Source: a bacterium
Lineage (GTDB): Bacteria > Chloroflexota > Chloroflexia > Thermomicrobiales > UBA6265
Assembly (NCBI GenBank): GCA_029977305.1
Contig: JAPOLF010000025.1
Coordinates: 3,098-14,799 of the forward strand
Direction: 5' to 3'
Length of the DNA: 11,702 nucleotides
Below are positions 1 through 7,415 of the stretch, one piece after another. The stretch's first letter is position 1. Every line of letters starts with the position of its first letter. The translations under genes were made by a program, and so were the position numbers. The notes below the pieces were generated by a model. The model saw nothing but the letters and a program-made list of their open reading frames with translations. It was not told the origin of the DNA and ran no database searches.

Positions 1-3
1 TGA

Positions 4-20
4 ACGGGCTGGGAGCCCGT
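4..20. other. Hairpin at left edge (7-bp stem, 3-base loop)
   Basis: ACGGGCT at 4-10 is perfectly complementary to AGCCCGT at 14-20, with a GGG loop. The window opens with TGA at 1-3, so this could be the terminator hairpin of a gene ending just outside on the + strand. There is no T-tract after the stem, so an intrinsic terminator is not proven. Confidence 0.4.
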
Positions 21-88
21 CCACACCACAAGCCAGCCAATCGATCATGCCGCGCTCGCGCTCGTCGCAGTCGGCAGATATCGGTCTG

Positions 89-112
89 CGTGCGAAACAG
101 GATGCGCGCACG
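89..112 (+). other. Possible leader hairpin before the GT2 gene
   Basis: CGTGCG at 89-94 can pair with CGCACG at 107-112 around a 12-base loop. It ends four bases before the GGAG ribosome-binding motif at 117-120. It could shape translation initiation of the glycosyltransferase, but a 6-bp GC stem in GC-rich DNA can easily arise by chance. Confidence 0.2.
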
Positions 113-129
113 GGTTGGAGTCAGGTCGG

Positions 130-2226
130 ATGCCGCCACGCACCGAATACGATCGCGCTGCTCAAGACGCCCGCGCTGCCACCGCAGCCGCGCGCCGCGA
201 CGACCGTCTCCTCTCCAAGCAACTGCTCATCCGCGCCCTCATCGTCACCAACCTCGGCCTCGGCCTCTACTACCTGACGTGGCGCTACACCTCGTCCATC
301 AACTGGCAATTCTGGCCGCTGGCCTTCCTCCTCCTTGCCGCCGAGACGTTCAGCTTCATCGACACCTTCCTCCTCGGCACCACCATGTGGCGGTGGCGTC
401 GCCGCACCTCCTCACCCCCGGCACGCGGCGATGAGACCGTCGACGTCTTCATCACCACCTACAACGAACCCGTCGACGTCGTCCGCGCCACCGTGCGCGC
501 CGCCGTCGCCATCCGTCACCCCCATCGGACCTTCGTCCTCGACGATGGCGAGTCCGCCGAACTCCGGGCCATGGCGGAAGAGGAGGGAGCCCACTACATC
601 GTCCGCGGCGATGCGTGGCAGGGCCGCCAACGCCATGCCAAGGCCGGCAACCTCAACAACGCCCTCTACCAGACCGATGGCGCCTTCATCCTCATCCAAG
701 ACGCCGACCAGATCCCGCACCCCGCCATCCTCGATCGCACCCTCGGGTATTTCCGCGATCCCTCGGTCGCCTTCGTCCAGACCCCGCAGTGGTTCCGCAA
801 CGTCCCCGAGAGCGATCCGTTCGGCAGCCAAGCCCCGCTCTTCTACGGGCCCATCCAAGAGGGCAAAGACGGATGGAACGCCGCCTTCTTCTGCGGCTCC
901 AACGCTGTCCTCCGCCGCGAGGCCCTCGTTCAGGGCGGTATGGTCAATCTGAGTCGCGACCACGAACTCCACATCCGCCGCATGCTCGGCAACACCATTG
1001 CCTCCCTCGAGGCCGCCGGTCGCGCCCTGCCCGCCGATGCCCCCCGCGGACAGCGCGAGGTCATCTCCGCCCTCCGCGATCACACCAAGTGGGCCCGCGA
1101 CGAGATGCGCCGGGGCACCCCGCTCCCTGCGGTCATCAGCGGCTATGAGGACGGCGTCTCCGCTGTCGCCGAACGCGCCCTCGCCAATGCTGCCGCCTCC
1201 GGATCGTGGGTGACCGAGTCCCCGCTGACCACCCCCACCGAGGCCTTCCGCGACGACCTGCGCGACCTCTACGCCGGCGGTCCCGCGATGACCCGCCTCG
1301 CCGATCGCAAGTCCTCCGCCCTCTCCGCTGTCGCTGCCACCCTGATCCTCATGCACGGCGGGGAGACTGGGAACGACGCCCACGAAATGGCGATGTCCCC
1401 CATCGCCACCATCTCCGTCACCGAGGACATGGCCACCGCGATGCGCCTCCACGCCCTCGGCTGGAAATCCGTCTTCCACCCCGAGATCCTCGCCACCGGC
1501 CTCGCCCCCGAGGACATCGGCGCCGCCATGAAGCAACGCCTCCGCTGGTCCCAGGGAACACTCCAGGTGATGCTCTCTGAAAACCCCCTCCGCCTCGACG
1601 GCCTCAACCTCGGCCAGCGCCTCTCGTACTTCGCCACCATGTGGAGCTACCTCTCCGGCATCCCCACCCTCATCTACCTCCTCGCCCCGGCGCTCTTCCT
1701 CCTCTTCGGCTGGACCCCCGTCAGCTCCTACAGCGGCGAGTTCTTCCGCCACCTCATCCCCTACCTGATCGTCAACCAGATCCTCTTCCTGGTGATCGCG
1801 AAGGGGCTCCGCACGTGGCGCGGCCAGCAGTACAGCGTTGCCCTCTTCCCGGTCTGGATCAAGGCGATGGTCAGCGCCTTCCGCAGCCACTGGTTCGGCA
1901 CCGAGCTCTCGTTCCTGGTCACCCCCAAGGCCCGCCAGGAGCGCCAGACGCTCTCCCTCGTCTGGCCGCAGGCGGTGGCCGCAGGCTTGCTCGCCGGTGC
2001 CGTGGTCTTCGGGTTGGTCAAGCTCGCCATCGGCGTGGTTGATGACGCCGTCCCGGTGGCAGTGAACGTGCTTTGGGCTGTGTATGATCTTGCTGCGCTG
2101 AGTGTTCTCATCGGGGCGCTCCGCCAACGCCCCGGCACCGGCGATGTGCAGCAGCTGCCGGCCTCGGCCGATCTCCCGGTCGCTGCCCCGATCCAGCAAG
2201 AAGAGTCGGTGGTCGTCCACGTCTGA
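130..2226 (+). CDS. Cellulose-synthase-like membrane glycosyltransferase, family GT2
   Basis: Predicted processive beta-glycan synthase (698 aa) that would polymerise a nucleotide-sugar at the inner face of the membrane and extrude the chain. Visible order: two N-terminal membrane segments (about residues 33-53 and 60-85); a GT-A domain with DDGES (138-142), DAD (191-193), FFCGS (253-257), TED (431-433) and QRLRW (469-473); then further hydrophobic segments between about 500 and 665. The segment FLVTPK (about 595-600) matches the post-catalytic F-x-V-T-x-K motif of BcsA-like enzymes. No PilZ domain (the c-di-GMP sensor of BcsA) is recognisable. About 150 extra residues (270-425) separate FFCGS from TED. 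ATG at 130 is preferred because GGAG at 117-120 lies 9 bases upstream; an in-frame TTG at 115 overlaps that motif. The STAS gene follows after 25 bases. The product could be cellulose, mannan, glucomannan or another beta-glycan; sequence alone does not decide. Confidence 0.9.
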   Translation: MPPRTEYDRAAQDARAATAAARRDDRLLSKQLLIRALIVTNLGLGLYYLTWRYTSSINWQFWPLAFLLLAAETFSFIDTFLLGTTMWRWRRRTSSPPARGDETVDVFITTYNEPVDVVRATVRAAVAIRHPHRTFVLDDGESAELRAMAEEEGAHYIVRGDAWQGRQRHAKAGNLNNALYQTDGAFILIQDADQIPHPAILDRTLGYFRDPSVAFVQTPQWFRNVPESDPFGSQAPLFYGPIQEGKDGWNAAFFCGSNAVLRREALVQGGMVNLSRDHELHIRRMLGNTIASLEAAGRALPADAPRGQREVISALRDHTKWARDEMRRGTPLPAVISGYEDGVSAVAERALANAAASGSWVTESPLTTPTEAFRDDLRDLYAGGPAMTRLADRKSSALSAVAATLILMHGGETGNDAHEMAMSPIATISVTEDMATAMRLHALGWKSVFHPEILATGLAPEDIGAAMKQRLRWSQGTLQVMLSENPLRLDGLNLGQRLSYFATMWSYLSGIPTLIYLLAPALFLLFGWTPVSSYSGEFFRHLIPYLIVNQILFLVIAKGLRTWRGQQYSVALFPVWIKAMVSAFRSHWFGTELSFLVTPKARQERQTLSLVWPQAVAAGLLAGAVVFGLVKLAIGVVDDAVPVAVNVLWAVYDLAALSVLIGALRQRPGTGDVQQLPASADLPVAAPIQQEESVVVHV

Positions 2227-2251
2227 GGGGCCCCGCCGGTGAGGTGGCACG

Positions 2252-2578
2252 ATGAGCAAGTCTCCCCCGGGCATTGAAGTCGTCCCCCTGAGCGGACGCC
2301 TCGACTACCAGAATGCCCAGGAGGTGCGCCAGCAGCTGCTCGAGCTCGTCTCCTCCGGAAACAACCGCTTGGTGATCGACCTCACCACAGTCGACTTCAT
2401 CGACAGTTCTGGTCTCGGTGCACTCGTCGGTGGCTTGAAGGCTGCTCGCGCCGCCGGTGGAGGGCTTGTCCTCGCGTCCCCGCAGGATCAGGCCCGCATG
2501 GTGCTCGCCCTCACCACCCTTGATCGACTGCTCAAGTACCACCCCACCATCGAGGAGGCCGAAGCTGCCCTCGTCTGA
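2252..2578 (+). CDS. STAS-domain anti-sigma-factor antagonist
   Basis: Small cytoplasmic protein (108 aa) consisting of one STAS domain of the SpoIIAA/RsbV type. In this family the unphosphorylated form binds the anti-sigma kinase and releases its target. Phosphorylation of a conserved serine abolishes binding. The phosphorylation motif DSSGLG is intact at residues 51-56, with Ser53 the likely acceptor by analogy with SpoIIAA. The early GRLDYQNA stretch (15-22) is the usual first strand-turn-helix of the fold. ATG at 2252 is supported by GAGG at 2241-2244, 7 bases upstream. The gene starts 25 bases after the glycosyltransferase and its 3' end overlaps the predicted kinase start, so translation is probably coupled. 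Its partner is most likely the next gene. The final target, a sigma factor or the synthase itself, is not shown by the sequence. Confidence 0.92.
   Translation: MSKSPPGIEVVPLSGRLDYQNAQEVRQQLLELVSSGNNRLVIDLTTVDFIDSSGLGALVGGLKAARAAGGGLVLASPQDQARMVLALTTLDRLLKYHPTIEEAEAALV
2553..2558 (+). promoter_or_regulatory. Ribosome-binding site AGGAGG for the HATPase gene
   Basis: A perfect anti-SD complement lies within the STAS coding sequence, 6 bases before CTG 2565. It is the only strong motif near the kinase N-terminus and is the reason for proposing a rare CTG start. The ATG at 2578 is 19 bases away and opens a different, unrelated frame. Confidence 0.5.
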
Positions 2579-3038
2579 TGGAGCCGCGCGCGGGCCGCGC
2601 GTCGAGCACCGCGCGAGCGTCTCGGCCTCGGCCGCTGGCGCCTCCGCCCTCCATGCCGCCCTCGCCGCATTCTGGTCTGCCTGCGACGCCCAAGGTGTTC
2701 CCGCTGGTCCCTGGCGTGATGCCTTCGCCACCGCCCTCGGGGAGATCGTCGCCAATAGCAGCAAACACGCATGTCAAAGCGCACCCGAGGCGGAGATCTC
2801 ACTCCTCCTGACCTGCGACCAGCACACCGTGGCCGCCGTCGTGGAAGATCGTTGCCTTCCCTTCACGCGCGGTCTCGATCTCCCGATGCCCATCGCCGAC
2901 GCCAAACTCGACGTCGCCGAGGAGGGGAGGGGACTTGCCATCGCCCGCGCCCTCCTCGACGAACTCGCCTACCAACGCACGCCCGACGGCACGAACGTCT
3001 GGACCCTCAACCTCTCGGTGCCCGCCGCCACGGCGTGA
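2565..3038 (+). CDS. HATPase anti-sigma factor / serine kinase (RsbW/SpoIIAB-like)
   Basis: Predicted GHKL-ATPase serine kinase, partner of the preceding STAS protein, about 157 aa from the start chosen here. The N-box reads ALGEIVANSSKHA (E60, N64). The G1 region is EDRCLPF (94-100), and the G2 motif is GRGLAIAR (121-128). GTNVWTLNL (142-150) is the final strand region. The G1 box normally reads D-x-G; here the glycine is replaced by Cys, which may weaken or alter ATP binding. No in-frame ATG precedes the domain. I chose CTG at 2565 because a perfect AGGAGG at 2553-2558 sits 6 bases before it inside the STAS gene. TTG at 2520 and GTG at 2457 are longer alternatives without a comparable ribosome-binding site. 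The frame overlaps the STAS stop by 14 bases. Function is confident at family level; the exact start is not. Confidence 0.8.
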   Translation: MPSSDGAARGPRVEHRASVSASAAGASALHAALAAFWSACDAQGVPAGPWRDAFATALGEIVANSSKHACQSAPEAEISLLLTCDQHTVAAVVEDRCLPFTRGLDLPMPIADAKLDVAEEGRGLAIARALLDELAYQRTPDGTNVWTLNLSVPAATA

Positions 3039-3053
3039 TCCCTGCGAGCGGTC

Positions 3054-3059
3054 TACAAT
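3054..3059 (+). promoter_or_regulatory. Possible -10 element (TACAAT) upstream of the GH26 gene
   Basis: TACAAT lies in the 66-base gap between the kinase stop and the hydrolase start, 45 bases before ATG 3105. No convincing -35 hexamer is present 16-18 bases upstream. It may be a weak or activator-dependent promoter, or chance. Confidence 0.25.
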
Positions 3060-3104
3060 CCCCCGCAACGTGCCGATGAACCACCCAGAGCGGATCCGGC
3101 CTTG

Positions 3105-4073
3105 ATGCAGCGGATGACGCGACGACAACTCACCCTTGCTGCAGCCGCGCTCGGCACCCTGTCAGGTGTCGCCCCCGTTCGCGCCGCTGATCCCACCGTC
3201 GCCGTCGGCTTTTTCTTCCCCGGCGCCCCCATTCACCGCCCGCAGTTGCTGGAAGCCCTCGCGCTGATCGATCGCTCCCCGGCCTTCTTCTCCTGGTTCA
3301 TCGCCTGGGCCAATCAGCTCGACGTCACCGCCACCCTGCCGGACTTCGCTGCGCTTGATCTCCTCGCCGATCTCGGCATCACCCCCATGGTCACCTGGGA
3401 GCCGTGGGATCCCCTCGCCGGCATCGACCAACCCTTCTTCGCCCCCGAACGCATCGCCGGTGGCCACTTCGACGACTACGTCCGCTATTGGGCCGAAAAC
3501 GTGGCCGCCTGGGGCAAGCCCATCTACCTCCGCGTCTTCCACGAACTCAATGGCACCTGGTATCCCTGGGGCATCCACAACGACCCCAAGGACATCGTCG
3601 ACGCCTGGCGCTATCTCCACATGCGTTTCCGCGATGCCGGCGCTCGCAACGTCCGCTGGGTCTGGTGCCTCGACGCCACCCTCGGCGATGCCGACCTCCG
3701 CGCCCTGTATCCCGGCGACGCCTACGTCGACTGGCTCGGCCTCGATGTCTACAACTGGGGCGAGGTCCGCCCCGATGTCGGCTGGCGCTCGTTCGGCGAG
3801 ATCGTCGGGCCCGTCTACGGGGAGGTCGTCTCCATCGCCGACAAGCCACTGATGATCGCCGAGACCGCCTCCGTCGAGGAGGGCGGCGACAAAGCGGAGT
3901 GGATCACCACCGCCTACGCCACCCTCACCGAGGCGTTCCCCAAGGTCGCCGCGATCAACTGGTTCAACGATGTCACCAACGGCGCGGACTGGCGCGTCGA
4001 CACCTCGGCCCCCTCACTCGAGGCCTTCCGCGCCGCCATCGCCGCCCCTGATATGCAGGGACCTCTCACCTAG
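3105..4073 (+). CDS. Secreted GH26-like glycoside hydrolase (beta-mannanase/endoglucanase type)
   Basis: Predicted exported retaining glycosidase (322 aa) with a (beta/alpha)8 barrel. The N-terminus carries a Tat-like signal: TRRQL followed by an Ala/Leu-rich core and a likely cleavage after PVRA (about residue 27). The catalytic acid/base is the Glu of RVFHELNG (E147) and the nucleophile is probably the Glu of MIAETAS (E253), the usual GH26 pattern. GLDVYNWG (212-219) and INWFND (284-289) are further barrel-strand motifs. GH26 enzymes usually cut beta-1,4-mannans, and some relatives cut mixed beta-glucans. Downstream of a glycan synthase, a trimming or release role is plausible. ATG 3105 is preferred over TTG 3102; ATG 3114, directly before TRRQL, is also possible. 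The ribosome-binding site is poor (AGAG at 3087-3090). Its stop lies 15 bases from the stop of the convergent P450 gene. Confidence 0.82.
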   Translation: MQRMTRRQLTLAAAALGTLSGVAPVRAADPTVAVGFFFPGAPIHRPQLLEALALIDRSPAFFSWFIAWANQLDVTATLPDFAALDLLADLGITPMVTWEPWDPLAGIDQPFFAPERIAGGHFDDYVRYWAENVAAWGKPIYLRVFHELNGTWYPWGIHNDPKDIVDAWRYLHMRFRDAGARNVRWVWCLDATLGDADLRALYPGDAYVDWLGLDVYNWGEVRPDVGWRSFGEIVGPVYGEVVSIADKPLMIAETASVEEGGDKAEWITTAYATLTEAFPKVAAINWFNDVTNGADWRVDTSAPSLEAFRAAIAAPDMQGPLT

Positions 4074-4089
4074 GCGGATACCTTCGCCT
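4072..4089. terminator. Hairpin spanning two convergent stop codons
   Basis: AGGCGGA at 4072-4078 pairs with TTCGCCT at 4083-4089 (six Watson-Crick pairs plus one G-U when read on the + strand) around a TACC loop. It overlaps both the GH26 stop (TAG, 4071-4073) and the P450 stop (TGA on the - strand, 4091-4089). It could act as a shared bidirectional terminator, but neither side has a T-tract. Confidence 0.35.
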
Positions 4090-7000
4090 CACGCCCCGGA
4101 CCACACATCGGCGAGATACCGCCCCTGTGCCGCCAGATCGGCCTGCCATGCAGCAGCCGCTTCCGCGCTCAGCCCACCGTGCGCCATCGCGATCTCGACC
4201 AAGGTTTGTCGCACCGCCGGTTCCATCTTCGAGCCGTCACCGCAGACGTAGAAGATGCCCCCGTTCTGCAGCATCTCCCACACCTGCGCCCCAGTCGCAC
4301 GCAGATCATCCTGCACATAGCGCTTCTCGCCGCTCGTCGGTCGCGAGAATGCCACCTGCAGTGACATCACCCCCGCTTCCGCCCACGCGGTCAGTTCGTC
4401 GCGATACAGGAAATCCTGTTCCGGATTCCGGCACCCGAAGAACAGCAGCGCCTGTCCCAGCGACGTCCCGGTCTCAAGCAACGCGGCACGATCCTCGAGG
4501 AACCCCATGAATGGCGCCAAGCCTGTCCCCGGCCCGACCATGATGATCGGGGTGGCCGGATCCGTCGGCGGCCGGAACGGCAAGGTCGGCTGCCGCACGT
4601 AGCCGTCGATCATGCTCCCCTCCGGATGCCGCGCGAGATACGTCGACGCCACACCCCGATACGTCCCCTGTCCCGATCGCGCCGGCGCATCCACCACCGC
4701 GACCGTGAGCGAGCATCGCGCCGGGTCTTCCACCGGCGAAGACGAGATCGAGTAATACCGCACCCGCAACGGATGCAGCATCCCGAGGTAATCGGCGAAC
4801 GACAACTCCACCGACGGGTACCGCTCCAGCAAATCCAGCACAGACACCCGCTTCGCCAGCACCTCAGCCGGGTACTGCGCGTCGCTTGCCAGCCCCTCGA
4901 GCGCCTGCCGATCCGGCGGACATCCCGCCCGCCCCGCGATGTCCGCGACCTGCGATCGCGATGCCACCTCTTGCACATCCACGTACCGGCTGATCAACTC
5001 CGCCACCGCGATCGGCTGATCCAGCGGAAGCGTCGGCGCCCCACTCCCGTTACGCGTCACCCTCACATACGCATCCCCGGCGATAGCCCACCGCTGCAGC
5101 ACGCGCATGACCGAGTCCGGGCTGTTCCGGGGAACAACCCCGAGATGGTCCCCGGTGCGATACGGCATGTCCGGCGGCAAGGCGATCTCGAGATGACGCG
5201 TCGACCGATCATCCCCCTGCTGCAATTCCCGATTCTCCAGCACCTTCAACGGTCGCACACGCTCAGCGATCAGCGGATTCACCGGTGCCGGCACGAACTC
5301 GAGCGTGTAGAGCGGTCCGGTCGCCGCGGGGGCGGTCGGTGCGGCCTCGCCCAACTCCGCCGCCAGCGCGGCCCACATCCCTTCGAGCCACGACGTGATC
5401 GCCGCATCGAAATCCCCGGCGACGTCCCCCTCGCCCCGCGCGAAGAACCGCCGCCCACCATGCGCCGCGAGCGCCTCGTCGAGCAACCGAGGCACCGCTT
5501 GATACGTCGACGCCCACTCATGATTCCCGCAGCCGAAGACGGCGTACACCATCCCCGTCGCTGCATCCGCCGGCGTCCCATCCCGCGTGATCCACTCGCA
5601 GAACTTCGCCGCGTTGTCTGGCGGCGTTCCGTTGTACGACGCCGTCACCACCACCGTCGGCCCCGCGTCCTTGATCGCATCAATCCGCTCGTCAAGCATC
5701 GCCACAGACGGCGCATACCCGCGCTCCGCCGCCTCGTTCGCGATCCGATACGCGAGATCCTCCGTCGATCCGAGATTCGAGCCGTACAACACCAGCAAGG
5801 GCGGCCCATCCGACCCGGTCGCAACGGACTGCTGAGCGGCGGATGAGGGCGCGACCGCCTCTGGCGCGCTGAACCCGAACGTGATCCGTCCCTCGCGCGG
5901 GATCAACCCGATCCGGAACTCATCGGGCTTGATCGTCAGCGTCTGCTTGATCTTGAACTGATAGTTCTCCGGATCACTGAAACTGAACCGCTGCAGCAGC
6001 ATGCCGAGCACCAACGCCGCCTCGTGCAGCGCAAACTGCCGCCCGATGCACGCCCGCTGCCCCGTCCCGAACGGCTTGTAGGCGTTCGGTGGCAACTTCG
6101 CCTCGAGCTCCGGGGCGAATCGCTCCGGACGGAACGCGTCGACATCGTCCCCCCAGACCGACGGATCGCGATGCAGCAGCGGCGTGATCACTCGGATCAC
6201 GTCTGTCGGTTCGATCGGCCACGTTCCAGCCAGCAGGTCCGATTGCAACGGCCGCCGCGTGAACCCCGGCGCCGTCGGCCACAGCCGCAGCGTCTCCTTC
6301 ATCACCATGCTGATGTAGGTGAGGTCGCGCACTTGCTCGTAGGTGGGCAACACGCTCGTGTCGGTGCCGAAAACCCGGTCCGCCTCGGCCTGCGCCTTCG
6401 CCAGCACGTCTGGATGCTTCAGCAGGAAGTACACGACGAACGACAGCATCCCGCTCGTCGTCTCATGCCCCGCAATGAGAAAGGTGTTGATTTCGTAGCG
6501 GATCGTGACGGGGTCGAGTCCCTCGCCGGTGGTCTTGTCGACCCCGTCGATCATGAGTTGGAGCAGATCCTGCTTGCCTTCACCACCGTTCGCCTCGCGT
6601 GTCGCGATCACCTCGTCGACCAGCGCATTCATCTCCGCGACCTTCTTGGTCACGACCTTGTTCTCGAGGAGCTCGTCAGGACTGGCCGCGCCGGTGCTGA
6701 TCTCCATCGCCGCGTCGAGCACATCGACCATGTTCTGCACATACGGGTGCAGATCCGTCCGATAGAACGAGTTGAACCGGTATCCGAATCCGCACAACCC
6801 GATCGTGTCCAGCGTCAGTCGCGTCATGTCCCCCGGGACGTCCACTACCTCGCCCGGATTCGTCCTGCTCCACTTCAGCATCAACTGACTTGCCAGATCG
6901 AGCATCGCCGGGTGGTACCGCTCCATCGCCGCATGCCCGAAGGCGGGAAGCAGGATGCGATGCGCGATCCCCCACATCGGCTCGTCCGTGTAGGCGGTGA

Positions 7001-7334
7001 ACAACCCATCCCCGAGTGCGCCGCGCAGCGCGAACAAGCCGTCTGCCAGGGCCTTGTCGAAGCGCTTGTCGTCGCAGACCTCGTTCACATACGGATAGCC
7101 CCAAAGGATCAGCGTCCGCTTGGAGAGCCCCTTCACTTCGAAGATCGGCCCCAACTCCCGTCCACGCTCGATGAGCATCTCGGTGACCGACTTGGGCTGC
7201 CGCTTCTCTTGCACCCGTTTCAGAACCTTGCGCCCCACGCGGGTCTTGTTCAGCCGCCGCAACATCGGAGGCTGCTCGAACGTCGGCAGCGGCGGTGGGG
7301 TGGGGGAGGAAACGGGATCGTGCGCGTCAGACAT
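4089..7334 (-). CDS. CYP102-type self-sufficient cytochrome P450 / NADPH-P450 reductase fusion
   Basis: Single-chain P450 monooxygenase (1081 aa) resembling P450 BM3, which hydroxylates medium and long-chain fatty acids using NADPH and O2. Heme domain: oxygen-activation motif AGHETTS (288-294), ETLR (347-350), and FGTGQRACIG with heme-ligand Cys429. Reductase: FMN domain starting LLVLYGSN (about 513-520), FAD motif RYYSISSSP (859-867), NADPH motifs GPGTGLAPF (934-942), FFGCR (965-969) and CGDGSKM (1031-1037), and C-terminal DVWSGA with the FAD-stacking Trp1078. S997, R998, K1004 and Y1006 match the NADPH 2'-phosphate contacts of BM3. At the substrate entrance, ungapped alignment puts K72 and I76 where BM3 has R47 and Y51; F112 matches F87. 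The N-terminus has about 25 extra residues, Pro-rich then basic. ATG 7334 has GGAG 6 bases upstream; TTG 7346 overlaps that region. manA lies 81 bases upstream on the same strand. Confidence 0.95.
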   Translation of the reverse strand: MSDAHDPVSSPTPPPLPTFEQPPMLRRLNKTRVGRKVLKRVQEKRQPKSVTEMLIERGRELGPIFEVKGLSKRTLILWGYPYVNEVCDDKRFDKALADGLFALRGALGDGLFTAYTDEPMWGIAHRILLPAFGHAAMERYHPAMLDLASQLMLKWSRTNPGEVVDVPGDMTRLTLDTIGLCGFGYRFNSFYRTDLHPYVQNMVDVLDAAMEISTGAASPDELLENKVVTKKVAEMNALVDEVIATREANGGEGKQDLLQLMIDGVDKTTGEGLDPVTIRYEINTFLIAGHETTSGMLSFVVYFLLKHPDVLAKAQAEADRVFGTDTSVLPTYEQVRDLTYISMVMKETLRLWPTAPGFTRRPLQSDLLAGTWPIEPTDVIRVITPLLHRDPSVWGDDVDAFRPERFAPELEAKLPPNAYKPFGTGQRACIGRQFALHEAALVLGMLLQRFSFSDPENYQFKIKQTLTIKPDEFRIGLIPREGRITFGFSAPEAVAPSSAAQQSVATGSDGPPLLVLYGSNLGSTEDLAYRIANEAAERGYAPSVAMLDERIDAIKDAGPTVVVTASYNGTPPDNAAKFCEWITRDGTPADAATGMVYAVFGCGNHEWASTYQAVPRLLDEALAAHGGRRFFARGEGDVAGDFDAAITSWLEGMWAALAAELGEAAPTAPAATGPLYTLEFVPAPVNPLIAERVRPLKVLENRELQQGDDRSTRHLEIALPPDMPYRTGDHLGVVPRNSPDSVMRVLQRWAIAGDAYVRVTRNGSGAPTLPLDQPIAVAELISRYVDVQEVASRSQVADIAGRAGCPPDRQALEGLASDAQYPAEVLAKRVSVLDLLERYPSVELSFADYLGMLHPLRVRYYSISSSPVEDPARCSLTVAVVDAPARSGQGTYRGVASTYLARHPEGSMIDGYVRQPTLPFRPPTDPATPIIMVGPGTGLAPFMGFLEDRAALLETGTSLGQALLFFGCRNPEQDFLYRDELTAWAEAGVMSLQVAFSRPTSGEKRYVQDDLRATGAQVWEMLQNGGIFYVCGDGSKMEPAVRQTLVEIAMAHGGLSAEAAAAWQADLAAQGRYLADVWSGA

Positions 7335-7415
7335 GGTGCACTCCAAAGACGGAAGAGGTCGTCACACCGCGCCACAGAGGCCGATGCTGCCGTCAGAGGA
7401 TACCCCTCGCGCGCG

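Noticed and set aside
1..60. tRNA 3' end suggested by the GC-rich hairpin at the left edge
   Set aside because: No T-arm consensus (GGTTCRA) and no acceptor-stem partner can be found.
412..2274. 620-codon open frame antisense to the GT2 gene
   Set aside because: It mirrors the GT2 codons, is rich in Gly, Glu and Asp with no recognisable motif, and covers a clearly coding frame with intact catalytic motifs. Typical GC-rich shadow.
2108..2764. 218-codon - strand frame across the STAS/kinase region
   Set aside because: No motif, antisense to the intact STAS phosphorylation site and the kinase N-box.
2578..2811. ATG overlapping the STAS stop (TGATG) as start of the next gene
   Set aside because: The classic overlap is tempting, but this frame is Pro/Arg/Ser-rich and ends at 2811 without any domain. 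The HATPase motifs lie in another frame.
7335..7415. Promoter or terminator in the manA-P450 gap
   Set aside because: Only a 4-bp GAGG/CCTC stem and a poor TATCCT hexamer with no -35; nothing supportable apart from the P450 ribosome-binding site.
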